Positions 50,347 through 59,761 are shown, counted from the first letter of the stretch. The stretch: 64,000 bases of DNA from Saprospiraceae bacterium UBA2329 (GCA_002344975.1 DDUV01000042.1:1-64000); one strand, 5' to 3'. Made by a program: numbers and translations. Notes: generated from the letters alone by a model not told the origin.

Positions 50347-50447
50347 TTCAGGGGTGCCGCGCTATGGGTGCGGCTGAGATCATACCCTTTGTTTCGCTTC
50401 GCAGGCGAGACAGGAACCTGCCCGGGTAATGCCGGGAAGGGAAACTG
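50347..50447 (+). promoter_or_regulatory. TPP (thiamin pyrophosphate) riboswitch, THI element
   Basis: The conserved blocks appear in order: CAGGGGTGCC (50349-50358), GGCTGAGATCATACCC (50372-50387), GAACCTG (50414-50420), CGGGTAATGCCGG (50423-50435) and GAAGGGAAACTG (50436-50447). GGCTGAGA binds the pyrimidine and the GGTAATGCC side binds pyrophosphate in known structures. Beyond it, CAGGGG (50453-50458) and CCCCTG (50481-50486) can pair, and the latter could instead pair with the 5' CAGGGG at 50349; this may be the expression switch (inference). It precedes a TonB-dependent receptor. Confidence 0.95.
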
Positions 50448-50524
50448 CGCGACAGGGGGTCGTTGCAACGCGCCGTTTTGCCCCTGAAACGGTGGATTCT
50501 ATCACCGTTTTGCTTTGTTTGCAC

Positions 50525-52996
50525 ATGAATTTTATCATTTTTTCTTCCTCCGCGATGCTGCGCAGCGCAGCATTGTTCGTCTTCTTTTGTATCATGTTTT
50601 TGGCCACAGCCGGCGCTCAAACCCTGCTCAGTGGCCGGGTGACCGATGCCGCCGGACAAGCCTTGCCGGGCGCCAATGTGCTGGTATTGGAGCGCTCGCT
50701 GGGCGATGCCGCCGATGCCGCCGGAAATTATCGCATTGCCGGACTGGAACCCGGCACATTGCGGCTGCGCGTTTCTTTTGTGGGTTATGAAACGCTGGAG
50801 CGCAAGGTGGTCGTAGCGGCGGGTACTCCCGAACTGCGCCTCGATTTTCGCCTGCAAGAACTCAGCCTGTCTATGGAGCCGCTGATTGTGCGGGCCACCC
50901 GAGCCACCGAACGCACGCCCATGACTTTTACGGAATTGGACAAAACCGCCATCGCGCGAAACAACACCGGCTTGGATGCGCCCTACCTTTTCCGCTGGAC
51001 GCCCTCTGCCGTAGAAACCTCCGATGCCGGCGCAGGCGTGGGTTACACGGGCATTCGCATCAGAGGCAGCGACGCCACCCGCATCAACGTGACCATCAAC
51101 GGTATTCCGCTCAATGACTCGGAATCGCAAAGTGTGTATTGGGTGAACATGCCCGATTTCCTCAGTTCCGTAGAAAACGTGCAGATTCAGCGCGGCGTGG
51201 GCGCTTCTACCAACGGGCCGGGCGCGTTCGGGGCCAGCATCAACCTGCAAACCAAGCCCTTATCCAATGAAGCCTTTGCAGACCTGAGCCTCGGCGCGGG
51301 TTCGTTCAACACCTGGCGGCGCAATGTCCGGTTCGGCAGCGGCAGATTGGGCAACGGTTTCAGCATCGAGGGGCGGTATTCGCACATCAGCTCCGACGGG
51401 TATGTGGACCGCGCGGCCTCCGATTTGCGCTCCGGGTTCCTCACTGCCGGCTGGACGGGCGACCGCAGCTTGCTCAAATTCAACGTCATCACCGGGCAGG
51501 AGCGCACCTATCAGGCTTGGTATGGCATTCCCAAAGACTACCTCAAAGACCCGGTGCTGCGCCGATTCAACCCCGCCGGAACCGAACGCCCCGGCGAGCC
51601 TTACGAAAATGAAACCGATAACTACCGCCAAACGCATTACCACCTGATTTACAACACTCAATGGCATCCGCGCTGGAATCTCAACCTCGCTTTGCACTAC
51701 ACGCGCGGCGCCGGTTATTACGAGCAGTATAAGGCGCAGCAGGCTTTCGCCAAATACGGCCTCGACAACGTGACTACGGATAATGACACCATTCGTCGTA
51801 CCGACCTTGTGCGCCAACTCTGGTTGGACAATCATTTTTACGGCGGCGTTTACAGCCTCATCTGGCGCAGCGAAGACGAACGCACCGAGGTGACGACGGG
51901 CGGCGCTTACAGCATTTACGATGGTTTGCACTTCGGCGAGATCGTGTGGGCGCAGTTTGCCGGCTCCATGACAGGCCGTCACCGCTATTACGAAAACGAG
52001 GCCCGGAAAACGGATTTCAATATTTATCAGAAATGGAATCGCCGCATCGGGTCGCGCTGGGATGCTTATTTGGATGTGCAGTTCCGCCGGGTGGGTTATG
52101 ATTTTCTGGGGTACAACAGAAACTTGGAGCAGGTGGGCCAAAATGTGGCGCTTTCGTTTTTTAATCCCAAAATCGGCGCGCAATACCAGGTCAATGCCCG
52201 CAGCCAAGCCTACGCCTCCCTCGCCGTGGGCAGCCGCGAACCCAATCGCAACGATTACACCGAAAATACGCCCGATACTCGCCCGCTGCCCGAACGCCTC
52301 TACAATGTAGAAACCGGCTACCGGCACAGCGGTCAACGCGGCGCGCTGAGCATCAACGGGTACTATATGTTTTATCACAATCAGTTGGTGCTCAATGGTC
52401 AAATTAATGACGTGGGCGAATACATGCGCGTGAATGTGGCCCGTAGCTACCGTCTGGGATTGGAAATGATGGCCGAGTATCGCCCTGTAAAATCGCTGCG
52501 GTTGGCCGCCAATTACACACTGAGCCGCAACCGGGTGGCTGCCTTCACCGAGTATGTGGACGAATACGATGCAGATTTCAACTGGATCGGGCAGCTTGCC
52601 GTGGAGCGCCGCCAAACACACCTAGCTTTTTCGCCTTCGCACATTGCCAACGCAGAAATGGAGTGGAATCTGTGGACAGACGCCTCCGAGCAGCGCCGAC
52701 TGAGCGCCACGCTGATGAATAAATATGTGGGCCGTCAGTTTATAGACAACTCCTCGGATGTGGCCAATGCGCTGCCGGCTTATTTTTACAGCGATCTGAG
52801 GTTGGAATTTCAGGTGCGGCCTTCGTTTGCGCGGAATCTGGGGCTGAGTTTGTTGGTGCAGAACCTGTGGAATGCGCAGTTTGCCTCCAATGCCTGGTCG
52901 TACCGGTATCGGGCCGAGGGCGCGCTGTCGCTCGATCAGGGTTTCTTTCCGCAGGCGGGCCGGAACGTGCTGCTGGGGCTGACGCTGGGGTTTTGA
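50525..52996 (+). CDS. TonB-dependent receptor under TPP riboswitch control, probable thiamin-related uptake
   Basis: 823 residues from the ATG at 50525 (a second ATG at 50555 is also possible); the frame opens further upstream through the riboswitch. Signal peptide ending ATAGAQ, carboxypeptidase-regulatory-like domain 'LSGRVTDAAGQALPGANVLV', plug domain ('GYTGIRIRGSDATRINVTIN', 'VQIQRGVGASTNGPGAFGAS') and a barrel ending in Phe. The TPP riboswitch 78 bp upstream makes thiamin, its phosphates or a precursor the likely ligand. Thiamin-regulated outer-membrane receptors are known in Bacteroidota. Confidence 0.9.
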   Translation: MNFIIFSSSAMLRSAALFVFFCIMFLATAGAQTLLSGRVTDAAGQALPGANVLVLERSLGDAADAAGNYRIAGLEPGTLRLRVSFVGYETLERKVVVAAGTPELRLDFRLQELSLSMEPLIVRATRATERTPMTFTELDKTAIARNNTGLDAPYLFRWTPSAVETSDAGAGVGYTGIRIRGSDATRINVTINGIPLNDSESQSVYWVNMPDFLSSVENVQIQRGVGASTNGPGAFGASINLQTKPLSNEAFADLSLGAGSFNTWRRNVRFGSGRLGNGFSIEGRYSHISSDGYVDRAASDLRSGFLTAGWTGDRSLLKFNVITGQERTYQAWYGIPKDYLKDPVLRRFNPAGTERPGEPYENETDNYRQTHYHLIYNTQWHPRWNLNLALHYTRGAGYYEQYKAQQAFAKYGLDNVTTDNDTIRRTDLVRQLWLDNHFYGGVYSLIWRSEDERTEVTTGGAYSIYDGLHFGEIVWAQFAGSMTGRHRYYENEARKTDFNIYQKWNRRIGSRWDAYLDVQFRRVGYDFLGYNRNLEQVGQNVALSFFNPKIGAQYQVNARSQAYASLAVGSREPNRNDYTENTPDTRPLPERLYNVETGYRHSGQRGALSINGYYMFYHNQLVLNGQINDVGEYMRVNVARSYRLGLEMMAEYRPVKSLRLAANYTLSRNRVAAFTEYVDEYDADFNWIGQLAVERRQTHLAFSPSHIANAEMEWNLWTDASEQRRLSATLMNKYVGRQFIDNSSDVANALPAYFYSDLRLEFQVRPSFARNLGLSLLVQNLWNAQFASNAWSYRYRAEGALSLDQGFFPQAGRNVLLGLTLGF

Positions 52997-53040
52997 TGGC
53001 TGTGAGCGGATGGAGTCGAAATTTCGCACATGCCCCGCTC

Positions 53041-53072
53041 GCGCGAGATTCCATCTTCATCTTTACCACACC
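53041..53072 (+). repeat. Dispersed repeat, family B, copy 3
   Basis: GCGCGAGATTCCATCTTCAT then CTTTACCACACC; the core matches the copies 30 kb away at 20932 and 22713. It lies between the convergent receptor and MCE-lipoprotein genes. Confidence 0.65.
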
Positions 53073-53083
53073 CGGCGGGACGC

Positions 53084-53569
53084 TCATTGCTGCCCTTTTT
53101 TCAAATCTTCCAGATTTTCATTCAGCCGTCGGAGTTCCATCAGGATAGAATCGCGCTGTTTCGAGCCAGTCAGCGATTCAAAAATGTTCAGCAATGTGTT
53201 GGAGAGCGAGTCGGCGATGGAGGATTTTGGCGGGTGTACTAATAATATGGTGTCGCCATCAGATAGGGGCGTACTTTGGATGCCGAGGTCAACGGCAATG
53301 CCGGAAGCGCCCAGAAAGCTCTGCTGTTCTATTCGGAATTTTGAATCCGCCGGGATGACCGGTTCTTTATCCAATTCCAACCGGATGATGAACAACCCTT
53401 TTTCATCCAAACCAATATGCCTCACCTGTCCGATGGGGAAACCTTTGACGGCCACTACCGAACGCTTCGTCAGTCCATCTGCCTGATCTGTGCGCAGATA
53501 GACGGTGCGATGCTGGTCTGTGCAGGAAAAAAGCAGCAGGAAGAAGAGGAGTATGGGTCGGAATTGCAT
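53084..53569 (-). CDS. Solitary MCE/MlaD-domain lipoprotein
   Basis: 161 residues. Lipoprotein signal peptide with Cys after 'LLFFLLLFS', then one MCE-like domain ('VYLRTDQADGLTKRSVVAVK' and 'GFPIGQVRHIGLDEKGLFII'), and a C-terminal helix from about residue 125. MlaD/MCE proteins form rings that move lipids between membranes and normally have an N-terminal membrane helix and adjoining MlaE/MlaF ABC genes. Here the anchor is a lipid and no ABC genes adjoin, so it may be an accessory subunit. The domain call is from the beta pattern. Confidence 0.7.
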   Translation of the reverse strand: MQFRPILLFFLLLFSCTDQHRTVYLRTDQADGLTKRSVVAVKGFPIGQVRHIGLDEKGLFIIRLELDKEPVIPADSKFRIEQQSFLGASGIAVDLGIQSTPLSDGDTILLVHPPKSSIADSLSNTLLNIFESLTGSKQRDSILMELRRLNENLEDLKKGQQ

Positions 53570-53858
53570 GGCTTTTGGATGAGAGTCGGGGTCAAAAATA
53601 AAGCGCTGTCCGGGTTTCTTGTTATTTTCGGGTTAAACATATTTCCTGCGGGCGAACACTATTAACGCCGCCTGTTCAAAAGCGCGGCCTTTAGCAATCT
53701 TCATCATTCGACTGAAAAGCAAATGTTTAACACAAAAGCCTTGAGAAACCTACATGGGCGCTCTTGTAGTCATATCTGTTAAAACTAAAATATGACAGAT
53801 TTTGCACTGCTGCGTAAAATCAATAACTTCGTCCTGAATTTATCACAACAGTTACCTT

Positions 53859-56800
53859 ATGAAAACCGCTATTCAACTACTCAGTGCGATGTGCCTGCTT
53901 TTGTGGGCGCCATTTGCATCTGCCCAAATGAGCATGGGCGCCAAGCGCGGCGATTACACCTTCGGCATCAACGCCGGTTATGCCTTCCAATCGAGCGACG
54001 TGCGCAGTGCCGGCAACGGCGGCGGCTTCGGCCTCACGGCAGGTCGTACCCTGTTAGCAGGGGCCTACTCTCCGATTTCTGTGGACTTGCGCGGGCGCCT
54101 GCTCTATGCGCGCACGTTCGGCTTAGACCCGCTGCGTTCCTTTCAGATTCAGAACAACAAAGCGCTGAACGGCACGCAGGGATTGAACTACCTGAGCTAC
54201 CCGGCCAATTTGGACGAACCCCAGGGTTTTGTTTTCCAAAACTACCGCACCACCATCGGCGAGATGTCGGCTGAACTCGTTTTTACCCTCGAAGAACTGC
54301 GCCGCAAAACGGGCATCATCGCCTCTGTGTACGGCGGCATTGGCCTCGACGGCTTTCACAGCAAAATAGACCAGGCCGACGCTCAGGGCAACGAGTACTT
54401 CAGCGCTTATGCCAACCTGAACGACAACCGCCCCATCGCCGCCATCCTCCGCGATCTCAAAGGCAGCGTCTTGGACGGCACTTATGAAACCAACGCCGAT
54501 GGGTTCGACGATCTCCCCAAATTTCGCGCCATGCCTTCACTTGGCGTAGAACTCGGCTTTCACCTCACGCCCTCTCTGAGTTTGCACGCCGGGCACCGCC
54601 TCACGTTTTCCGGCACCGATTTGTTGGACGGGCACCAGTGGTCTTCCTCCGACAAAGACATGTACCACTATACCAACTTCGGCATTACCTACCGTTTCCG
54701 TCCGCCGGCCAAGCCCAAACTGCTGCCGCCCGTCATTGACATTACTTCTCCCTCCACCCGCACGCACTACACCAACGACCCCAACGGCTTGGTGCGCGCC
54801 CGCATTACCAATGTGCGCAGCGCCGGCGATGTGTATTGTCGCGTGAACGGCCGCGAGACGCCATTCAGTTTCAGTGGGGAGCAGTTTACCCTCAACTTCC
54901 GGTTGCAGGAAGGCCGCAACGAGGTGGTCATCACCGCCAAAAACACCGCCGGTTCTACCAATGCCGATGTGCTCATTATTTTGGAAGGCGTGGTATTGCC
55001 GCCTCCGCCTCCGCCGCCGGTGGGCTATGCGCCGCGCGTGTCCATCAGCAATCCGTCGGGCGGGCAGGCTACCGTGAGCGAAGCGGTATTCGCTTTCCGC
55101 GCAACGGTGAGCGACGTATTGAGCAAAAACGACATCGAACTGACGGTGGACGGAGTGCGCCGCGACTTCACTTACGATTCCCGCACGGGCGCCGTTTCTA
55201 CCCAACTCAATCTGCGCGAGGGTGTTAACCGCGTTCGGGTGAGCGCCCGCAACAACTTCGGCTCCGATGCCGCCGATGCCGAAATTCGCTACGAACCGCG
55301 TCGTTTCCAGCCCGTTGTGCGCATTACCTCGCCCGAAAACCGCAGCGAAACCACCGTCAACTCCGCCACTGTGCAGGCCGAAGTGCGTTATGTAGAAGCC
55401 CGCGACGGCATCAGTCTGTACGTCAATGGTCGCAGCATCAGCACTTTTGAATTTGACGCTGCCAGAGAAACATTCCGGGCCACCGTGCCGCTCAACGAAG
55501 GCTCGAACACCATAGAACTGACCGCCCGCAACAGCACCGGCGAGGCCCGCGACGGCATCTCCGTCACTTACCGTCGCCCGGTGGTGCAAAGCAATCCGCC
55601 GACCGTGCGCATCACCTCGCCGGCATCGGGCAGTTCTACCACCGAAGTTACGGCCAATGTTGAGGCCACCGTGCGCGAAGTGACGCGCCGCGAGGATGTG
55701 TCCTTCTTTGTGAACGGCGCCCGCAGCGACAATTTCACTTTCAATGCAGGTACCGGCAGATTCAGCGCAACGGTGAATTTGGTGGTGGGTAACAACGACA
55801 TCGCCATTCGGGTAGCCAACACCGACGGCAGCGATCAGGCCGCCGTGAGCATTCGGCGCACCGAAAAACCGATAGAAGCGCCACAGCCGCCCCGAGTGCG
55901 CATCACCACCCCTGCCAATCAGGCCGTTGTAGCTCGCAACACGGTAGAAGTGCGCGCTACCATTGATAATATTACCGACCGCAACGCCATCAGTCTGTTG
56001 GTCAATGGTTCGAGGTTTGCCAATTTCAATTTTAGTACCAATACCCGCGAACTGATTGCCACCGTCACACTCATCGAGGGCAACAACAGCATCCGCGTGG
56101 AAGCGACCAACCGCGACGGCAATGCCAACGACGAGGTAAATGTGCGTTTCCAAAAAGCCGTGCCGCCGGTCGTGACGATCACCGCGCCCGACGACAACAG
56201 CACCGTTAGCAACCCCGGCGCGACATTGCGGGCCAGATTGCAAAACGTGAACGACCGTCGGCAGATCACCGTGTCGAACAACGGCGCCACACTGAGCAAT
56301 TTCAACTACAACACCTCCACCGGCGAACTAAGCGCCGAGGTAACACTCACTGAAGGCAACAACACCCTGCGCGTGCGGGCCGCCACCAACGATGGTCAGG
56401 ATGAAAAATCGGTGAACGTGACGTATCGCAAAGTCGCGCCGCCCATCGTGAACATCACCGCGCCGGACAACAACAGCACCACGACCTCCGCCACCACCAC
56501 GCTGCGGGCCAGGGTGCAAAATGCCAACAACCGCAATCAGATCACCGTATCGCACAACGGGAATACGTTGAGCAACTACACCTTCAACACCTCCACCGGC
56601 GAACTCAGCGCCGAGGTAACGCTCACTGAAGGCAACAACACCCTGCGCGTGCGGGCCGCCACCAACGATGGTCAGGATGAAAAATCGGTGAACGTGACGT
56701 ATCGCAAAGTCGCGCCGCCCACCGTGAACATCACCGCGCCGGACAACAACAGCACCACGACCTCCGCCACCACCACGCTGCGGGCCAGGGTACAAAATGC

Positions 56801-58115
56801 CAACAACCGCAACCAAATCACGGTATCGCAGAACGGGAATGCGCTGAGCAATTACACCTTCAATACCTCCACCGGCGAACTCAGCGCCGAGGTAACGCTC
56901 ATTGAAGGCAACAACACCCTGCGCGTGCGGGCCGCCACCAACGATGGTCAGGATGAAAAATCGGTGAATGTGACGTATCGCAAAGTCGCGCCGCCCACCG
57001 TGAACATCACCGCGCCGGACAACAACAGCACCACGACCTCCGCCACCACCACGCTGCGGGCCAGGGTACAAAATGCCAACAACCGCAACCAAATCACCGT
57101 ATCTCATAATGGGAATGCGCTGAGCAATTACACCTTCAATACCTCCACCGGCGAACTCAGCGCCGAGGTAACGCTCATTGAAGGCAACAACACCCTGCGC
57201 GTGCGGGCCGCCACGAACGATGGTCAGGATGAAAAATCGGTGAATGTGACGTATCGCAAAGTCGCGCCGCCGACGGTCAGAATTACCTCGCCGACCAACA
57301 ATGCCAATTTGGAAACCAACACAGTGACGGTGAAAGCGACGATTGAAAACGTGACTGCCGCTCGCTCGGTGAGATTTACGGTCAACGGCAATGCACAGTC
57401 GCAGTTCAGTTTTGAAAACGGCCAGTTTACCGCCACGGTAGAAAACCTGCGCGAAGGCGATAACGCGATGGTCGTATCGGCCTCCAACACAGACGGTTCG
57501 GCGGAAGCCTCCGTAACGGTGAAATACACGCCGCGCCCGGCCGATCCCGCGCCTGTGGTGAAATTCATCGTTCCGGCCAGATCGGGCCTGCCGGCCAGAG
57601 GCGTCGAGCAGCAGGTGAAAGCATCGGTGCTGCATGTGGCCTCCAGAGACGACATCTTGCTGACCCGCAACGGCAAGCCTTTCGGCGATTTCAACTACGA
57701 TGCCAAAGCCAAAGAACTGACCGCCACCATTCCCTTGGAGGGCGGAACCAATACCATTCGCGTCATTGCTACCAACAAAGTGGGCAGCGACACCGCCACC
57801 GTCACCGTTCTGCGCCCCGATGTGGTACAACAGCAAGGGCCGGTCATCACCATAGAATCGGTGTCCGAACCGACCATCAACCCGATGAACCCGGCGCAGG
57901 GCCGCAGCACGGTGATTGCCAAAATTGAGGGCATTGGCAGCGCAGAGCAGATCACCTTCACCGTCAATGGTGAAAAAGTGACTGATTTTACGTTCAACAG
58001 CAAGTCCGGCATGTTCCAAAGCACTGTCAACCTCGTGCGCGGAACGAATACCATTGTCATTCGAGCGGAGAACGATAACGGTACAGAGACGAAGACGCAC
58101 ACGATGGAATTCTAA
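53859..58115 (+). CDS. Large exported protein: beta-barrel-like N-terminal domain plus about twelve Ig-like repeats
   Basis: 1418 residues. Signal peptide (to about 22, ending ASAQ), then about 265 residues with outer-membrane beta-barrel character ('GDYTFGINAGYAFQSSDVRS', 'TNFGITYRFRPP'). From about residue 287 to the end there are twelve units of about 92 residues. Each begins 'V-x-I-T-x-P', has a central 'N-x-I-x-L-x-V-N-G' strand and ends 'NGSDxAxVxV', an Ig-like/Big-type sandwich. Units 6-9 are nearly identical in DNA. No T9SS C-terminal signal is visible, and it ends 'TKTHTMEF'. It probably displays an adhesin-like stalk at the surface. The stop is 3 bp before glpD. Confidence 0.75.
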   Translation: MKTAIQLLSAMCLLLWAPFASAQMSMGAKRGDYTFGINAGYAFQSSDVRSAGNGGGFGLTAGRTLLAGAYSPISVDLRGRLLYARTFGLDPLRSFQIQNNKALNGTQGLNYLSYPANLDEPQGFVFQNYRTTIGEMSAELVFTLEELRRKTGIIASVYGGIGLDGFHSKIDQADAQGNEYFSAYANLNDNRPIAAILRDLKGSVLDGTYETNADGFDDLPKFRAMPSLGVELGFHLTPSLSLHAGHRLTFSGTDLLDGHQWSSSDKDMYHYTNFGITYRFRPPAKPKLLPPVIDITSPSTRTHYTNDPNGLVRARITNVRSAGDVYCRVNGRETPFSFSGEQFTLNFRLQEGRNEVVITAKNTAGSTNADVLIILEGVVLPPPPPPPVGYAPRVSISNPSGGQATVSEAVFAFRATVSDVLSKNDIELTVDGVRRDFTYDSRTGAVSTQLNLREGVNRVRVSARNNFGSDAADAEIRYEPRRFQPVVRITSPENRSETTVNSATVQAEVRYVEARDGISLYVNGRSISTFEFDAARETFRATVPLNEGSNTIELTARNSTGEARDGISVTYRRPVVQSNPPTVRITSPASGSSTTEVTANVEATVREVTRREDVSFFVNGARSDNFTFNAGTGRFSATVNLVVGNNDIAIRVANTDGSDQAAVSIRRTEKPIEAPQPPRVRITTPANQAVVARNTVEVRATIDNITDRNAISLLVNGSRFANFNFSTNTRELIATVTLIEGNNSIRVEATNRDGNANDEVNVRFQKAVPPVVTITAPDDNSTVSNPGATLRARLQNVNDRRQITVSNNGATLSNFNYNTSTGELSAEVTLTEGNNTLRVRAATNDGQDEKSVNVTYRKVAPPIVNITAPDNNSTTTSATTTLRARVQNANNRNQITVSHNGNTLSNYTFNTSTGELSAEVTLTEGNNTLRVRAATNDGQDEKSVNVTYRKVAPPTVNITAPDNNSTTTSATTTLRARVQNANNRNQITVSQNGNALSNYTFNTSTGELSAEVTLIEGNNTLRVRAATNDGQDEKSVNVTYRKVAPPTVNITAPDNNSTTTSATTTLRARVQNANNRNQITVSHNGNALSNYTFNTSTGELSAEVTLIEGNNTLRVRAATNDGQDEKSVNVTYRKVAPPTVRITSPTNNANLETNTVTVKATIENVTAARSVRFTVNGNAQSQFSFENGQFTATVENLREGDNAMVVSASNTDGSAEASVTVKYTPRPADPAPVVKFIVPARSGLPARGVEQQVKASVLHVASRDDILLTRNGKPFGDFNYDAKAKELTATIPLEGGTNTIRVIATNKVGSDTATVTVLRPDVVQQQGPVITIESVSEPTINPMNPAQGRSTVIAKIEGIGSAEQITFTVNGEKVTDFTFNSKSGMFQSTVNLVRGTNTIVIRAENDNGTETKTHTMEF
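56157..57260 (+). repeat. Tandem 276-bp repeats inside the Ig-repeat gene
   Basis: Unit starts at 56157, 56433, 56709 and 56985, spaced exactly 276 bp (92 codons), with the fifth, divergent unit starting at 57261. The last three are almost identical at DNA level (protein differences such as T/I and H/Q only), while flanking units are strongly diverged. This points to recent duplication or gene conversion and to likely copy-number variation. Confidence 0.9.
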
Positions 58116-58118
58116 GCC

Positions 58119-59543
58119 ATGCGACGCTCCGAGCACATAGCGCAACTTCAGCAAACCGCCCGCTGGGATATGGTCATCATCGGCGGGGGCGCTACGGGCT
58201 TGGGCGCAGCATTGGACGCCGCCGCACGCGGCTATAAAACCTTATTGGTGGAGCGGTTCGATTTTGCTCAGGGCACTTCGAGCCGTTCCACCAAACTCAT
58301 TCACGGCGGGGTGCGATATTTGGAGCAGGGCAATATCAACTTAGTCAAAGGCGCCCTTCGCGAACGCTTTTTTTTCTTAAAAAACGCCCCCGAACTGACC
58401 CGAACCGTGCCTTTCATTCTGCCGGTGTATCAGGTTTGGAAACTGATTTATTTTTGGATAGGACTCAAGCTGTACGACCTGCTGTCGGGCAAACTCAGCG
58501 TCGGCAGCACGCGCCTGCTTTCGGCCCGGCGAGTGGCGGAACTGATGCCTTCTGTGGAAACGCAGGGGCTGCGCGGCGGGGTGATGTATTACGACGGGCA
58601 GTTTGACGACAGCGGCATGTGCATTGCCTTGGCGCATACGGCCGCGACTTACGGCGCCACCGTTTTGAATTATGTGGAGGCCCAATCTTTTCTCTACTCT
58701 TCCGAAGGCAAGATCAGCGGCTTGCGGCTATTGGACCGCCACACCGGGCAACGGTATGAGGTCTCGGCAGGGGCCGTCATCAATGCTACCGGCGTTTTTG
58801 CCGATGTGCTCATGGGTGCCGACAACCCGGAGCACAAGCCCGTGGTGAAGCCGTCGAGGGGTACTCATTTGGTGGTGGATACCTCCTTTTTCGAGGGCAA
58901 CCACGCCCTGCTCATTCCGCGCACCACCGACGGGCGGGTGTTGTTTGCCGTTCCCTGGATGGGCAAAGTCGTCATCGGCACCACCGATGTGCCAGTGGAG
59001 GAAGCAACGGCGGAACCCCTTGCCGGAGAAGAGGAGGTGGACTTTATTTTGCAAAATTTCAACCAATACTGTCGCACGCAACTCCGCCGCTCCGAAGTGT
59101 TGTCGGTCTTCGCCGGACTGCGGCCTTTGGTGCGCATGCAAGACCTCCGCTCTACGGCCCATCTCCTGCGCGATCACGCCCTGATCGTTTCCGAATCGAG
59201 CCTCATTACCATCACCGGCGGCAAGTGGACGACCTACCGGAAAATGGCCCAAGACGCCGTCAACAAAGCCGCTGCCATCGCCGCTTTACCCTTTAAAAAA
59301 TGCCCTACCCGTCGCATTGCGGTGAGTCGCCCGGCCAAAGAACCCAGTCCGGAATATGCGCTGCGGCTGCATCCCGCTTATCCTTACACCATAGCGGATG
59401 TGCGCCACGCCATTCGCCACGAAATGGCTCTGACGGTGGAGGATGTGCTGGCTCGCCGGCTGCGGCTGCAGTTTTTGGACAGGGCGGCTGCCCAGGAGGT
59501 GGAGGAGAGGGTGAGGGAGGAGTTGAGAGGGGTGAGTGTGTGA
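58119..59543 (+). CDS. glpD: FAD-dependent glycerol-3-phosphate dehydrogenase
   Basis: 474 residues. The FAD Rossmann motif 'MVIIGGGATGLGAALDAAAR', then 'GTSSRSTKLIHGGVRYLEQG' and 'YYDGQFDDSGMCIALAHTAA', and the C-terminal 'ITGGKWTTYRKMAQDAV' are typical of aerobic GlpD. It oxidises glycerol 3-phosphate to DHAP at the inner membrane and feeds electrons to quinone, hence to the ACIII/oxidase chain encoded in this window. It is slightly shorter than most GlpD proteins (about 500-530). No glpK or glpF adjoins. Confidence 0.93.
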   Translation: MRRSEHIAQLQQTARWDMVIIGGGATGLGAALDAAARGYKTLLVERFDFAQGTSSRSTKLIHGGVRYLEQGNINLVKGALRERFFFLKNAPELTRTVPFILPVYQVWKLIYFWIGLKLYDLLSGKLSVGSTRLLSARRVAELMPSVETQGLRGGVMYYDGQFDDSGMCIALAHTAATYGATVLNYVEAQSFLYSSEGKISGLRLLDRHTGQRYEVSAGAVINATGVFADVLMGADNPEHKPVVKPSRGTHLVVDTSFFEGNHALLIPRTTDGRVLFAVPWMGKVVIGTTDVPVEEATAEPLAGEEEVDFILQNFNQYCRTQLRRSEVLSVFAGLRPLVRMQDLRSTAHLLRDHALIVSESSLITITGGKWTTYRKMAQDAVNKAAAIAALPFKKCPTRRIAVSRPAKEPSPEYALRLHPAYPYTIADVRHAIRHEMALTVEDVLARRLRLQFLDRAAAQEVEERVREELRGVSV

Positions 59544-59560
59544 GTGGGGTGGAGTTAATT

Positions 59561-59739
59561 TCAAAAAGGCAAATCGTTATCTTCCAGGGGTATATCTGTT
59601 GAGGCCATTGTGATGTTCTGATAAGCGAGGCCCTGTTCTTTTACGAAGGTGAAAATGTCGGGTTGGCCCGGCGGGCAGAGGAAGTGGGGTAGATGGTGGC
59701 GGCAATGTCTTGGAGGAGTTGTAGGAGGTAGTTTTGCAT
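59561..59739 (-). pseudogene. Possible frameshifted small gene downstream of the AAA+ ATPase
   Basis: An ATG at 59739 opens 'MQNYLLQLLQDIAATIYPTS' but stops at 59641. Another frame of the same strand continues with 'GQPDIFTFVKEQGLAYQNIT' and ends '..PLEDNDLPF' at a TGA (59563-59561). Joined, they would make one protein of about 58 residues, with one frame change near 59680. It starts 22 bp after the ATPase stop on the same strand. It may instead be non-coding; I do not recognise the sequence. Confidence 0.3.
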
Positions 59740-59761
59740 GGGGATCAATTTCGAGATTTAT

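Noticed and set aside
53765..53815. TCATAT/ATATGA inverted repeat upstream of the Ig-repeat gene
   Set aside because: Arms of 6 A+T-rich bases are likely by chance; no adjoining regulator.
56157..57260. Regular repeats as a possible CRISPR array
   Set aside because: The 276-bp units are in frame inside a coding sequence with no spacers.
54537..58154. Two long antisense frames (over 560 codons each) opposite the Ig-repeat gene
   Set aside because: They mirror the repeated sense sequence; composition is skewed and no motif is present.
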